Source: Firmicutes bacterium UBA5559
GTDB lineage: Bacteria; Bacillota; Clostridia; Peptostreptococcales; Anaerovoracaceae
Direction of reading: 5' to 3'
NCBI GenBank assembly: GCA_002425705.1
Contig: DIMT01000023.1
Location: 1-64,000 of the forward strand
Length of the DNA: 64,000 nucleotides
Under the pieces are notes generated by a model. That model ran no database searches. It worked only from the letters and a program-made list of their open reading frames with translations, and had not been told where the DNA came from. Position 1 is the stretch's first letter. Each line of letters opens with the position of its first letter. Position numbers and translations under genes: made by a program. Of this stretch, positions 52,008-61,779 are shown one piece after another.

Positions 52008-53558
52008 TTATGGAGTGATGGTAATCAGGGAATCCGCTGGATCCCAGTCAACCGAAAACCCTGTGAGGCTTCCGATATCCCGCAGCTTATAATAATTGTT
52101 GCCCAGAATATTAAAGGCTCCCGCATAGGAGAGGGATCCATCCAGGGTCAGGGTAGCCGTGGTCATGGTAGCTTTCGCTGTGCTTGGGGCAGAGGAAGAC
52201 AGCTCCCCTCCCACTGGAAGGTAAGCCCTTCCAGTCTCAAGGTGGATGGTCTCCGTAACCGGATTCCAGTGGGTATTAAATCGGGCAGGTGTGTCGGAAA
52301 GGACGTATGCCAGATCCCTCAGCTTGAAATAGTTGGAGCCGTTGATGTTGTAGGCTTGGAGAGGCAGCAGCCTTCCGTTCAGCATTACCCGGTGGGTGGA
52401 GGGAAGAGCGTCGGCCACCTTTTGACTGTAGAAGGCCTTCATCTGACTGGCGATTCCTTTTCGATTGTTCTGAATATCCTTGGCCCGAAAGAACACGCTT
52501 CCTTTGACGTTGGAGTATTGCTGATTGATGTTCAGCTGCTGTTCCATCTGGGCGGCAACCCCGTCCCGATAGGCTGCTTGGCCGATATAGAGGGTCACCG
52601 GAGAACCGTGAGTCTCCTTGGACCACCAGCTGACAAGGGTCTGGTAATCAGCGGCAGCGAAACCCATTTCCCAATAAATCTGAGGAACAATGTAATCGAT
52701 GGTTCCAGCTTTGATCCACTGACGACAATCAGAAAAAACGGAATAATAAGCTTCGCTTCCTGTGGTAGCGGAGCCGGTGGGATCCGATTTTTTGTTTTTC
52801 CAGATGCCCATGGGGCTGATGCCGAAGAGGACGGAAGAGTCGATTTTCTTAATGGTCTGATAGACCTGGGCCACCATGTCGTTGACTGTATTTCTTCGGG
52901 CATCGGCGATTTTTCCGTCCCTGGATTCTCCTTCAGGCAGCGGATAATTGGATGGGTAAAAATAATCATCGAAATGGATGCCGTCTACATCATAATTGGT
53001 AACAATCTCCGCTACCGTATCAATGATATGCTTCTTAACTCCCTCTGATTCAGGGTTATAATAGAGGGCCCCGTTGTGGGTAATCAGCCAGTCGGGATGA
53101 AGCCTTGCCGGATGATTGTCCGCCAGGGTGGAGAGATCCGTAGTGCCGGTGGTGACCCGGTAAGGGTTGAGCCAGGCATGAAAAGACATGCCCCTCCGAT
53201 GGGTTTCTTCAATCATAAAGGCAAGGGGATCGTATCCGGGATCCCGCCCCTGGGTTCCCGTCAGGCTTTCTGACCAGGGATTGATGGCAGAGGGATAAAA
53301 AGCATCCGCCTTGGGACGGACTTGGACCATAACCGTATTGATGCCGGCGGTCTGGAGCTGATCCAGCATGGCCCGGTATTCGTCCTTCTGAGCCTTTTTA
53401 TTGTTTTTTGTTCCTGGATAATCCAGATTGAAAATGGTTGAAATCCATACACCCCGCATATCGCTTCGATGGACATCGGCAAAGGAGGGTGCTGGCACCA
53501 GAGTCATCAGCATCACCATAAGAAGGAATAGACTTACCCGCCTGAATGTTTTATTCAT
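52008..53558 (-). CDS. Secreted GHL10-family glycoside-hydrolase-like protein with CuAO-N-type domain
   Basis: The 516-residue protein has a signal peptide (RRVSLFLLMVMLMTLVPAPSFA). A catalytic-like barrel of the DUF187/GHL10 family follows (DMRGVWISTIFNLDYPG, FHAWLNPYRV, DVDGIHFDDYFYP, IDYIVPQIYWEMG). The C-terminal ~150 residues (NYFKLRDLAYVLS, NYYKLRDIGSLTGFSVDWD) look like a copper-amine-oxidase N-terminal-type stalk. It probably acts on cell-wall or extracellular glycan. ATG 53558, with GGAG upstream, is preferred to a TTG three codons earlier; it overlaps the end of larE. Confidence 0.88.
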   Translation of the reverse strand: MNKTFRRVSLFLLMVMLMTLVPAPSFADVHRSDMRGVWISTIFNLDYPGTKNNKKAQKDEYRAMLDQLQTAGINTVMVQVRPKADAFYPSAINPWSESLTGTQGRDPGYDPLAFMIEETHRRGMSFHAWLNPYRVTTGTTDLSTLADNHPARLHPDWLITHNGALYYNPESEGVKKHIIDTVAEIVTNYDVDGIHFDDYFYPSNYPLPEGESRDGKIADARRNTVNDMVAQVYQTIKKIDSSVLFGISPMGIWKNKKSDPTGSATTGSEAYYSVFSDCRQWIKAGTIDYIVPQIYWEMGFAAADYQTLVSWWSKETHGSPVTLYIGQAAYRDGVAAQMEQQLNINQQYSNVKGSVFFRAKDIQNNRKGIASQMKAFYSQKVADALPSTHRVMLNGRLLPLQAYNINGSNYFKLRDLAYVLSDTPARFNTHWNPVTETIHLETGRAYLPVGGELSSSAPSTAKATMTTATLTLDGSLSYAGAFNILGNNYYKLRDIGSLTGFSVDWDPADSLITITP

Positions 53559-54384
53559 GGTCTCCAATCCTTTCCAAATGTGTGTTCATGTTGCCCATTC
53601 GATAACCGGATAAATCGAGAGCGGCATAGCGGAATCCGGCTATTTTTGCAGCACGGTCGATTTTCTCCGTTATTTCCGGTGAAACGAAAGATGTAAAATC
53701 TTCGGTCAGCAGTTCGATTCTGGCAATGTCCCCGTGATGGCGAACACGGACCTGGCTGAATCCTAAATCCCGGATTTCTTTTTCCACCAGGTAGATGGCC
53801 CCCAGTTTTTCTTCGGTGATAGGCTCCCCGTAAGGAACCCGGGAAGCCAGGCAGGCATAGGCCGGTTTATTCCAGACCGGCAGGTCCATATCAAAGGCAG
53901 CCTGTCGTATTTCTTCTTTAGTCAGATCAGCTTCCAGAAGGGGGCTCAGCACTCCTAATTCCAGAAGAGCTTTTTTTCCGGGCCGATAGTCTCCCTGGTC
54001 GTCCAGATTGGTGCCGTCTGCGATGACGGGGATGTTGTTGTCCCCGGCAATCCGTTTTACCGTGGAAAAAATCGATCGTTTGCAGAAGTAACAGCGCTCT
54101 TCTGTATTTTCAGACAGGCCTTCGATGCTGTTGAAGTCCATAGCGATGATCATATGTCGGATTCCCCGGTTTTCGCAAAAATCCTTTGCGAATTCTACTT
54201 CATCAGGAGCGAAATTGGGGGCGCTGACGGTGATGGCTGTGATGGACCGGCCCTCCTGGAGGTGGGCGGCTGCAAAAGCCAGCAGGAAGGTGCTGTCCAC
54301 TCCGCCGGAAAAAGCGATGCCTAGATTAGCATGTTGGGAAAGAAGGTTTTCCAGGGATCTTAATTTTTTTTCTAAAACATTCAA
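53551..54384 (-). CDS. larE: ATP-dependent sacrificial sulfur transferase LarE
   Basis: The 277-residue protein has the PP-loop SGGVDSTFLLAF and, in YACLASRVPYGEPIT, the cysteine expected to be sacrificed as sulfur donor. LarE thiolates the pincer precursor of the nickel cofactor of lactate racemase-type enzymes. LarB, LarC and LarA are not in the window. It sits in a four-gene minus-strand set of mixed function. Confidence 0.9.
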   Translation of the reverse strand: MNVLEKKLRSLENLLSQHANLGIAFSGGVDSTFLLAFAAAHLQEGRSITAITVSAPNFAPDEVEFAKDFCENRGIRHMIIAMDFNSIEGLSENTEERCYFCKRSIFSTVKRIAGDNNIPVIADGTNLDDQGDYRPGKKALLELGVLSPLLEADLTKEEIRQAAFDMDLPVWNKPAYACLASRVPYGEPITEEKLGAIYLVEKEIRDLGFSQVRVRHHGDIARIELLTEDFTSFVSPEITEKIDRAAKIAGFRYAALDLSGYRMGNMNTHLERIGDHE

Positions 54385-54423
54385 TGGTGTACCTCGTTTT
54401 CTTATAGCCGGGTTTGATTCGAA

Positions 54424-54978
54424 TCAGGAGCAAGCAGCTTTCATGGCAGTCAGTGTCTTATCCAGGAGTTCATCCAGCGTCCAGCCAAGCATTTCGGCTC
54501 CGGTGGCGATGACTTCCCGAGAGCAGCCGGCCGCAAATTTCTTGTCTTTGTACTTTTTCTTCAGGGAAGAAAGCTCCATGTCGCAGACGCTTTTAGAAGG
54601 ACGCATGAGAGCAGCCGCGCCAATGAGACCAGTCAGTTCATCGGTGGCAAAGAGGATTTTCTCCATTATGTGCTCCGGTGCCACCTGGGTGCAAAGCCCA
54701 AATCCATGGGAGACTACGGCGTGGACGAATTCGGGGTCGGCAGAGATTTCTGCCAACAGCTCCGGTGCCTTGATGCAGTGCTCCTCCGGGAATTCTTCAA
54801 AGTCGATATCGTGGAGTAGGCCAACCAGACCCCAGAATTCTTCTTCTTCACCGAATCCCATTTCTTTTGCAAAGTATCGCATGACCGATTCAACTGTTTC
54901 GCTGTGGACGATATGAAAGTCCTCCTTATTATACTTTTTCAGGAGGACCATGGCCTCATCTCTGGTAAAATTAATCAT
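54424..54978 (-). CDS. HD-domain hydrolase
   Basis: The 184-residue protein has HSETVESVMRYFA and GLVGLLHDIDFEEFPEEH, the metal-binding HD motif, and a later VVSHGF. Such proteins are phosphohydrolases, often on nucleotides; the substrate is unknown. Its start overlaps the EamA stop by four bases. Confidence 0.85.
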   Translation of the reverse strand: MINFTRDEAMVLLKKYNKEDFHIVHSETVESVMRYFAKEMGFGEEEEFWGLVGLLHDIDFEEFPEEHCIKAPELLAEISADPEFVHAVVSHGFGLCTQVAPEHIMEKILFATDELTGLIGAAALMRPSKSVCDMELSSLKKKYKDKKFAAGCSREVIATGAEMLGWTLDELLDKTLTAMKAACS

Positions 54979-55910
54979 TGTTCATTCCTCCTTGGGATCA
55001 GATGGTGTTTGACGGGCAATTGGGCGATGATAACGGCTCCGAACATCAGGACGCAGCCAATGAATTCCCGTTGAGTAAAGATTTCCTGCAGGAACAGATA
55101 TCCGGCGATAGCTCCGAAGAGAGCTTCCGTGCTTAAAATGATGGAAGCCGTTGTAGGGTTAGCATCCTTCTGCCCCAGTCCCTGGAAGGTGAAGGCCAGG
55201 CCAGAGGACATGATGCCGGTGTAGGCGATAGTGGGCATAGCCTCCATTATGCCGGAAAAAATCATTTCCTCGTTGAATAGCGCAACCACCAGGCTCATGG
55301 TGCCGGCTACCAGGAATTGTATGGCAATCAGCTTGGAAACCATGACCCTGGGAGCATAATGATCGACACACAGGATATGGAAGGCCCAGAAGAGGGCGCC
55401 GATCAGAACGACCAGATCTCCGAAGGCGATGGTGAAGGCCTCTGTGATACACAGGAAATAGAGCCCGATGGTCCCCAGGATTACACCAAGCCAGATGTTT
55501 CGATTGAGCTTCTGCCTGAGGAAAAGGCCAATCACTGGAACCAGCAGGATATACAAGGTTGTAATAAAGGCAGTTTTTCCGGCACTGACCGAAACCAGCC
55601 CCACCTGCTGAAAGTTGGCAGCAAAAAAAATGATAATCCCGCACAGAATGCCGCCTTTTCGAAGATCCGACGGATTTTGTTCCACTAGGGACTCCCGTTT
55701 AGACAGAGAACCGGAAGCGAGGAGGCGCCGATTTTTGTTGTCATAATAGAGAATGATCGGGAGCAGGGTGAGACTCCCCAGATACATCCGGAGGGCACTG
55801 AACATAAAGGGACCGATGGAGGACATGCCCTCCCGCTGGGCCACGAAGGCCGTTCCCCAGATGATGGCGGTCAGCATCAGGAACGTGGTGGATTTCAGTT
55901 TTTTATTCAT
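54975..55910 (-). CDS. EamA-family DMT transporter
   Basis: The 311-residue protein has ten predicted membrane segments and two EamA halves (AIIWGTAFVAQREGMSSIG and a second repeat from LIGALFWAFHI). It is likely an exporter of amino acids or related metabolites. It begins the minus-strand set with HD and larE. Confidence 0.88.
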   Translation of the reverse strand: MNKKLKSTTFLMLTAIIWGTAFVAQREGMSSIGPFMFSALRMYLGSLTLLPIILYYDNKNRRLLASGSLSKRESLVEQNPSDLRKGGILCGIIIFFAANFQQVGLVSVSAGKTAFITTLYILLVPVIGLFLRQKLNRNIWLGVILGTIGLYFLCITEAFTIAFGDLVVLIGALFWAFHILCVDHYAPRVMVSKLIAIQFLVAGTMSLVVALFNEEMIFSGIMEAMPTIAYTGIMSSGLAFTFQGLGQKDANPTTASIILSTEALFGAIAGYLFLQEIFTQREFIGCVLMFGAVIIAQLPVKHHLIPRRNEQ

Positions 55911-56091
55911 AGAGTTCGACTCAATTCCTTTCTTTTTTTCAATTAATTCATTATATCAAATACCCTTCAGACTGTAAACAAACGGTGAAATTTCAGAATA
56001 TTCGGTAGGGAGGAGGAGCCTCATTGAAACGTTGATTTCGACGGGTTTCGACTGTTTTTGCATTGTTATTTTTTAGATAATTTCATTTTCA

Positions 56092-56120
56092 TTGACAGGT
56101 GCCTTGGATAAAACTATAAT
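56092..56120 (+). promoter_or_regulatory. Consensus sigma-A promoter of the TRAP operon
   Basis: TTGACA, 17 bp, TATAAT is a full consensus match. The 355-bp gap 55911-56265 also holds a direct repeat TGTAACA-N4-TGTAACA (56147-56164, 11-bp period) about 27 bp after the -10, possibly a regulator site. Confidence 0.92.
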
Positions 56121-56265
56121 GAACTCAAATGAAACTTTCAGAAAATTGTAACAAAAATGTAACAATCTTTTGAAGTCCGTAATACAGGAGGGAGGAGGAG
56201 AATACAAGTTCAAAAAAACTGCTGAACACAACGGTTCAATGTTGATAAGCGAAAAGGAGAAGGAT

Positions 56266-57309
56266 ATGAAAAAAATATCATTAGTGCTGGTGCTGGTACT
56301 GTTGGTATCGGTATTTGCTGCAGGATGCGGCGGATCCGAAGAACCGGCAGGAAATGGCGGAGGCGGCGGTGAGACGGTCGTCCTGAGATTAGCTTCGGAC
56401 GCGCCCCTGGAACATATTGCCACCGGATTGAATAATGATGCTGCTGCCATGGTCAAGGAAAGAACCGAAGGCAGAGTTGAGGTTCAGTATTTCCCGGCCA
56501 GCCAGCTGGGTGGATACGAAACTGTTTATGAAGAAGTCGTTCGGGGCACCATCGACATGGCCCAGATCACCATTCCGGATGCCTTGGATGCCAGACTTGG
56601 AGCTGCTTATGTCCCGTATTATGCCAAGAACTATGAAGAAGCAAAAGTCCTGTTTGCTCCGGATTCCTATCTGAGTACTCAGCTGGGTGAACTGACTGCC
56701 GCCAACGGCGTCCGCTTCCTGGGAATCGTACTGGAAGGTTTCATCGGTATGGGATTCGTAAAAGAGCCTAACGACATGTTCACTCCGGGAGTCAACAAGA
56801 ACGTAAAAACAAGAAGTCCGGCCATGATTACTTTCCGGATAGCCCAGGAAGATCTTGGATTTAATCCGATTACCGTTCCCTATGCAGAGGTGCCGACAGC
56901 CATTCAGACAAAAGTCGTTGACGGCTGGGTAGGCGGTACTCCCAATATGAACTACGCCTAGGTCGGTGAAGTTATCAACCATATGTATGTCAACTATATC
57001 CATGCAGAAGCTACCAGCTATGTTATCAGTGAAAAGTCTCTGGCTAAGCTTTCTGCAGAGGATGCACAGACTGTAATCGATGTTTTCCAGGAACAAAGCA
57101 TCAAGAGCTTTACGGTTGCTGAAGAAAACGAAAAAGTTTACATGAAGAAACTGGCTGACGACTACGGTGTAGAAGTAGTTGAATTCACAGAAGAGCAGGT
57201 TGATGCTTATGCCAACTTCGTCCGGGAAAAGACCTGGCCGAAACTGGAAGAACTTCTGACCAAGGAACTGATGGATGGTATGAGAGCAGAAGTTGCTAAA
57301 CTCGAATAA
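56266..57309 (+). pseudogene. TRAP solute-binding lipoprotein DctP interrupted by an in-frame TAG
   Basis: The reading frame spans 348 codons. It starts with a lipoprotein signal (lipobox FAAGC) and a Gly-rich tether, then a typical DctP body (RLASDAPLEHIATGLNNDAA, FPASQLGGYETVYEEVVRGT, VVDGWVGGTPNMNYA). Codon 232 is TAG (56959-56961), after which VGEVINHMYVNYIHAEATSY and the usual C-terminal helix continue in the same frame to TAA at 57307-57309. Both parts look well conserved. A point mutation of a Trp (TGG) or Leu (TTG) codon, an assembly error, or readthrough would each explain it. TAG is a common stop in this window. Confidence 0.88.
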
Positions 57310-57403
57310 TAAATCAGTTTCTATAAGGATCTAATAAACCAAAACTGATCAGAGGGAAGGATTCGCCTTCCCTCTGATTTGATGGAGATAGGAGAATTGA
57401 CCT

Positions 57404-57955
57404 ATGGAAAACCGACTAGAAAGGACCTTGTTATGGTCAGGCTTGCAGAAGCTGCTGCGTTTTGGTCTGGTTGTAAGCTCGGTGATGGTTACGATTATCA
57501 CTTTTGCAGCCGTCATTACCCGTGCAATGAATATAAATTTCCTTGGTTATGAGGAAATCCTGATTATATTTGCTTTCTGGCTCTATATGCTGGGAGCTGC
57601 CTACGGAAGTTATGAAAAAAGCCATATCACCGCCGATATTCTGGTGGTCTCGATGCCGGAAGGTATGACCAAGTCCCTGGTGATGATATTGCGAAACCTG
57701 CTGACTCTCGTATTGGGTGTGCTCTTTATGATGTGGGCTTTGCAGTTGTTTGAATGGACCATTGAAATGCAGCAAAAAACCCCCGTTTGGAGAATCCCTA
57801 TGACCGTTTCCCAATCATCTCTTTTATTTGGCCTGGGAATCATCACTTTTTATAATATTGTTTACCTGTATGATGAAGTGAAACTGTTCATACAGAAATT
57901 CGTTAAAAAGCAAATTCCAAGGGAAACCAAGGAAGAAGAAGGACAGGAGGTGTAG
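57404..57955 (+). CDS. TRAP transporter small permease DctQ
   Basis: The 183-residue protein has four membrane segments and the family pattern (ITRAMNINFLGYEEILIIFAFWLYMLGAAYG, RIPMTVSQSSLLFGLGIITF). It links the binding protein to DctM. It lies 94 bp after dctP and three bases before dctM. Confidence 0.92.
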   Translation: MENRLERTLLWSGLQKLLRFGLVVSSVMVTIITFAAVITRAMNINFLGYEEILIIFAFWLYMLGAAYGSYEKSHITADILVVSMPEGMTKSLVMILRNLLTLVLGVLFMMWALQLFEWTIEMQQKTPVWRIPMTVSQSSLLFGLGIITFYNIVYLYDEVKLFIQKFVKKQIPRETKEEEGQEV

Positions 57956-57958
57956 TCT

Positions 57959-59257
57959 ATGCTGGTAGGAATTGCCGTACTCGTACTTGTGGTGGTCCTT
58001 CTGCTGGGCGTGCCCATCCCCTTTGCTTTTTTTGCTTCTGCTCTGGTCATTGTTCTGGGCGGAGGATATGATTACACCTTCCTTCTGCCCTATGGCTTCA
58101 GTAAGGTCAGTTCCCTGATCCTGGTAGCCATCCCCCTCTTTATCCTGGCGGGAAATCTCATGGAAAAGAGCGGAATCGGGGAGAGCCTGATCAATTTTGT
58201 TGAAATGTTCATCGGCCGGGTCCGAGGTGGATTGGGAGCCGTCATGGTAGTATCTTGTGCTCTTTTCGGATCCATTTCCGGCAGTGGATTTGCTACCCTG
58301 TCCTGCATTGGAACCATCATGCTCCCCCGAATGGAAAAAGCCGGATATCCCAGAGGTGTCTCGGCAGCACTGGTTTCCAGTGCCTCCTTGCTGGGACTGC
58401 TGATTCCTCCAAGCCTGAACATGATCATCTACGCCTTCATCGGCGGCCAGTCTGTATTGTCCTGCTTCCTGGCTACGGTTATCCCCGGAATCATTCTGGT
58501 CATCCTTCTCAGCGCTACCAACTTTTGGCTGCTGAGGAACAATAAAGAGATTCGACTGGCAGAGCGGATGGAGCGTCCTGTTTTTGTCAAGACCCTGGGA
58601 AAACGAACTGTCAGAGCCATTCCGGCCATGATTGCCCCGGTTATCATCCTGGGCGGAATCTATGGCGGCTTTCTGACACCTACAGAGGCGGCTGCGGTTT
58701 CCGTCATTTACACCATTCCGGTCGGTATCTGGTTCTACAAAGGGCTCAATGGAAAAACATTCCGGGAGAGCCTGATCATAGCAGGAACCACCGCCGGTGT
58801 CATCATGATCATGCTGCTTTCGGTTATGATGCTTTCCCGGCTCTACATCATGGAAAACGTACCTCAGATGATCCTGAACGCCATGACTTCCGTAACGGAC
58901 AATACGGTTATTCTGATTTTGATGGTGAACTTGTTCCTGATCATCATCGGCATGCTGATGGATGATACCAGTGCCATCCTGCTGACTACCCCCATCCTTC
59001 TTCCGGTCGTCATGCAGCTGGGCGTCAACCCGGTTCACTTTGCCGCGATTCTTGGGGTCAACCTGGGTCTGGGGTGTGTTACTCCGCCTACAGCCCCCTT
59101 CCTTTATCTGGGTTCCCGAATTGGCAATGCTCCCATCGGAGAGATGATGAGACCCACTTTATGGTTCATCCTGTTTGCCTGGATCCCGACCTTGGCCCTG
59201 ACTACTTTCGTTCCGGGTCTGTCCCTCTTCCTGCCCCGATTCTTTGGTTTGATGTAA
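57959..59257 (+). CDS. TRAP transporter large permease DctM
   Basis: The 432-residue membrane protein is of usual DctM length with segments GGLGAVMVVSCALFGSISGSG and SLLGLLIPPSLNMIIYAF. It is the transport subunit, driven by sodium or proton gradient. It is intact, so the system would function if the binding protein is made. Confidence 0.94.
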   Translation: MLVGIAVLVLVVVLLLGVPIPFAFFASALVIVLGGGYDYTFLLPYGFSKVSSLILVAIPLFILAGNLMEKSGIGESLINFVEMFIGRVRGGLGAVMVVSCALFGSISGSGFATLSCIGTIMLPRMEKAGYPRGVSAALVSSASLLGLLIPPSLNMIIYAFIGGQSVLSCFLATVIPGIILVILLSATNFWLLRNNKEIRLAERMERPVFVKTLGKRTVRAIPAMIAPVIILGGIYGGFLTPTEAAAVSVIYTIPVGIWFYKGLNGKTFRESLIIAGTTAGVIMIMLLSVMMLSRLYIMENVPQMILNAMTSVTDNTVILILMVNLFLIIIGMLMDDTSAILLTTPILLPVVMQLGVNPVHFAAILGVNLGLGCVTPPTAPFLYLGSRIGNAPIGEMMRPTLWFILFAWIPTLALTTFVPGLSLFLPRFFGLM

Positions 59258-59295
59258 ACCAGAGATTTGAAGGATCTAAAAAGCCTACAAGAAAA

Positions 59296-59354
59296 GCCCC
59301 GGTTGCCATTCCTATACTCCTATAGCTATGGCGGCCGGGGCACTTATTTTTTTT
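59296..59354. terminator. Terminator between dctM and birA
   Basis: The 14-bp stem GCCCCGGTTGCCAT/ATGGCGGCCGGGGC (two G-T pairs) has an 18-nt loop and then ATTTTTTTT on the plus strand. A-rich DNA on the other side allows use on the minus strand too. Confidence 0.85.
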
Positions 59355-60357
59355 ATAAGGGACAAATGGTTCGTATTGTTATTTCTCCGCTGTTGAGGGT
59401 AAGCTGTTCCCCGGTCCTGGTCCGGATGATCAGGCCACCGTTGTCATCAATATCCACCACGGTGCCTTCCTGGCTCCGACCGCCCCGCTGAGTGCCGTCG
59501 ATAAAGCGGATGTCTTTGCCAATTACAAGGGAGCGTTGCCGGTATTCCTTCATGAAGTCACGGCTGTCCAGGTCGTCGATCAGAGAAATCAGGTGGTCAG
59601 TGATAGACCCCAGGAGTTGATTTCTGACCGGCAGCACTCCGGAAGGGGAGTCTTCCTTAAGCAAGGTCCCGGCTATTTCCTGCAGGTCATCCGGAAACCG
59701 TCCCTCCGGCATCCGATAGTTGATTCCGATGCCGATGACCAGGGCATCCACCTGACCTGTTTCAAAATTGGTGATTCCTTCCGTCAGGATGCCGCAGACT
59801 TTTTTCCCATTCAGATAGATGTCGTTGACCCATTTGATGGAGCATTCCAGGCCCAGGACATCCCGGATTCCCCGGCACACCGCCACGGATGCCGCGGTGG
59901 TCATCAGAACAGAACGGGAGACGTCCAACTCTGGTTGCAGGGCCAGGGTCATGTAGATTCCGCTGCCTGAGGGAGAAAAGAAACTGCGCCCCATCCGTCC
60001 ACGTCCGCAGGTTTGGGATTCCGAGACGACTAGAAAAGGCATTTCACGCTTCTCTGCAATCAGCTGCTTCCCAACGTTGTTGGTAGAGTCAAGCTCTTTA
60101 TAGACAAAGATACTGCCCCTGGGCAACCGGGCGCAGTTGCTATGGATGCCATCGGCTGACAGGAAATCACTGGATGGAGAAAGGCGGTAGCCCTTATTTG
60201 GGGAAGAATCAATGGGGTATCCTTCCTCTATCAGGGAATGAATGGCTTTCCAAACCGCGGTTCGGGACGCTCCGGATTCCTCCGCCAGCCACTGGCCAGA
60301 GACCATATCCCCTTTTTTAGCTTCTAAAAGCCGAAGAACGGTTTCCTTAACGGACAT
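59353..60357 (-). CDS. birA: Biotin-protein ligase/biotin repressor
   Basis: The 334-residue protein has an N-terminal winged HTH (SGQWLAEESGASRTAVWKAI) and the ligase domain with GRGRMGRSFFSPSGSGIYMTL, KWVNDIYLNGKKVCGIL and a C-terminal SH3-like part. It is the bifunctional form that attaches biotin and represses biotin genes. It starts 25 bp after the MFS gene. No biotin operator was identified in the window. Confidence 0.94.
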   Translation of the reverse strand: MSVKETVLRLLEAKKGDMVSGQWLAEESGASRTAVWKAIHSLIEEGYPIDSSPNKGYRLSPSSDFLSADGIHSNCARLPRGSIFVYKELDSTNNVGKQLIAEKREMPFLVVSESQTCGRGRMGRSFFSPSGSGIYMTLALQPELDVSRSVLMTTAASVAVCRGIRDVLGLECSIKWVNDIYLNGKKVCGILTEGITNFETGQVDALVIGIGINYRMPEGRFPDDLQEIAGTLLKEDSPSGVLPVRNQLLGSITDHLISLIDDLDSRDFMKEYRQRSLVIGKDIRFIDGTQRGGRSQEGTVVDIDDNGGLIIRTRTGEQLTLNSGEITIRTICPL

Positions 60358-60382
60358 AGTATACCTCCCTTTACCGGAAGTG

Positions 60383-61663
60383 TCACCTCCGGATGATAAG
60401 CATGATCAGCGCACCGGCCAACGAAACGAAGGCCATTAATATAAGTCCTGAAGCCAGGCTGTAATGATCCATGATCCATCCAAGGGCTCCTCCCGCAAAG
60501 GAAGCGCCGATATAGGACCATCCGTTGACGATGCCGACTCCGGTCCCGCCCAGGTTAGGACCAAGAAGATCGCCCGGCAGATTGAAAATGGGAGCCTGCA
60601 CCCCTTGGATACATCCGCCGGCGAGAAACAGCAGCAGGGTCAGCAGGGGAAGACCGAAAGAGGCGGATGCCAAAGAATCTCCCGCAAAAAAAACCAACCC
60701 CAGGGTGACGGCACTGATCAGAAAGCCAATGCAGATGGTTTGCCAGCGGCTGCTGTTAAACAGGGTATCGGAGATCCAGCCCATTCCGATGGAGAAGAAG
60801 GCCCCACCCCAGTGCATGGCGGAAGCAATGGCCGCTGCGGTAATCAAAGCCAGACAATACCCGCCAAGCCCCACCGGCTCAGTCAGGATTTTTATGATCC
60901 AGTTGACCAGACCCCATCGGACGAATTGACTGCAGATGGCAGTCAGGCACAGCAGGTTCATGGTGGGATCCTTCAAGATGTTCCAATAGTCCCGACCAGT
61001 GGCCTTGCGGTTGTCCCCGTCTGATTTCCATTCTACCACATAACCCTTTTCTTCCGGAGTGCTTTTTACGATAAAAAAGAAAAGAATGGTCCAGAGGGCT
61101 AAAAGGACGGGGGGGATAAAGAACACCGCCCGCCAGCTGATGTAGGTAATGGCAAAACCGGCAATGGGATAAATGATGATGCCACCCAAAAAAGCAAAAG
61201 CATCAAAGAAACCCATGAAGATTCCTTGCTTTCGAGGCGGGATCCACCGGAAGAGGATGCTGCAGCCCGGAGACCATCCCATGGAAAGAGAAAGGGAATT
61301 GACTGCCCAGAAAATGCAGAAACCGGTCATGGAGTGGGATAATCCAAAACCCACATTAGCCATTACAGCCCCCAAAGCTCCCAACAGCATCAGCAGTTTA
61401 GGATTATAACGATCCCCCAGATATCCGGCGGCAAACTGACCCAAACCGAACCCCAGGGTGAAGATGGTGAACAGAATGCCGAACTGACTGTTGGACAGGC
61501 TGTAATCCTCCTGGATGAAGCGGGCAGCCGGCCCTAGATTATAATTGGAGGCGAAGTAAAAGGTATACAGAGTAATCATGGTGAAGAACACCTGGAGCTG
61601 GGTCTTGTGAAGGGTGCCGGTGGGAATGATTTTTTGTGATGAGGGAGCTAAATGTAGAATCAT
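60383..61663 (-). CDS. Major facilitator superfamily transporter
   Basis: The 426-residue protein has twelve membrane segments and resembles anion-cation symporter-like MFS proteins (FAAGYLGDRYNPKLLMLLGA, SLSMGWSPGCSILFRWIPPRKQG). The ATG at 61663 follows AGGAGG; an upstream start at 61708 is less likely. It is probably co-transcribed with birA. The substrate is unknown. Confidence 0.85.
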   Translation of the reverse strand: MILHLAPSSQKIIPTGTLHKTQLQVFFTMITLYTFYFASNYNLGPAARFIQEDYSLSNSQFGILFTIFTLGFGLGQFAAGYLGDRYNPKLLMLLGALGAVMANVGFGLSHSMTGFCIFWAVNSLSLSMGWSPGCSILFRWIPPRKQGIFMGFFDAFAFLGGIIIYPIAGFAITYISWRAVFFIPPVLLALWTILFFFIVKSTPEEKGYVVEWKSDGDNRKATGRDYWNILKDPTMNLLCLTAICSQFVRWGLVNWIIKILTEPVGLGGYCLALITAAAIASAMHWGGAFFSIGMGWISDTLFNSSRWQTICIGFLISAVTLGLVFFAGDSLASASFGLPLLTLLLFLAGGCIQGVQAPIFNLPGDLLGPNLGGTGVGIVNGWSYIGASFAGGALGWIMDHYSLASGLILMAFVSLAGALIMLIIRR

Positions 61664-61711
61664 CGGGGACCTCCTGAGGATAGCCGGCACTTTTGCGGGC
61701 GGAAACAATAA

Positions 61712-61742
61712 GGGGATACTATGTTCCTATCATAGTATCCCC
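61712..61742 (-). terminator. Hairpin after the ABC exporter genes
   Basis: The 12-bp perfect stem GGGGATACTATG/CATAGTATCCCC, loop 7 nt, is followed on the minus strand by TTATTGTTT. It probably ends the ABC transcript or attenuates read-through into the MFS gene. Confidence 0.72.
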
Positions 61743-61779
61743 AGGTGAATCGGTCCAATAAAATTTCAATAAAAAATGG

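Noticed and set aside
56959..56961. Confident pyrrolysine codon in dctP
   Set aside because: No pyl genes are in the window, TAG ends many genes here, and DctP has no known need for pyrrolysine; kept only as one option.
57824..59038. Minus-strand open frame of 404 codons opposite dctM
   Set aside because: Its translation is rich in D, H, N, Q and G, a typical mirror of a hydrophobic membrane protein gene, with no domain or ribosome site.
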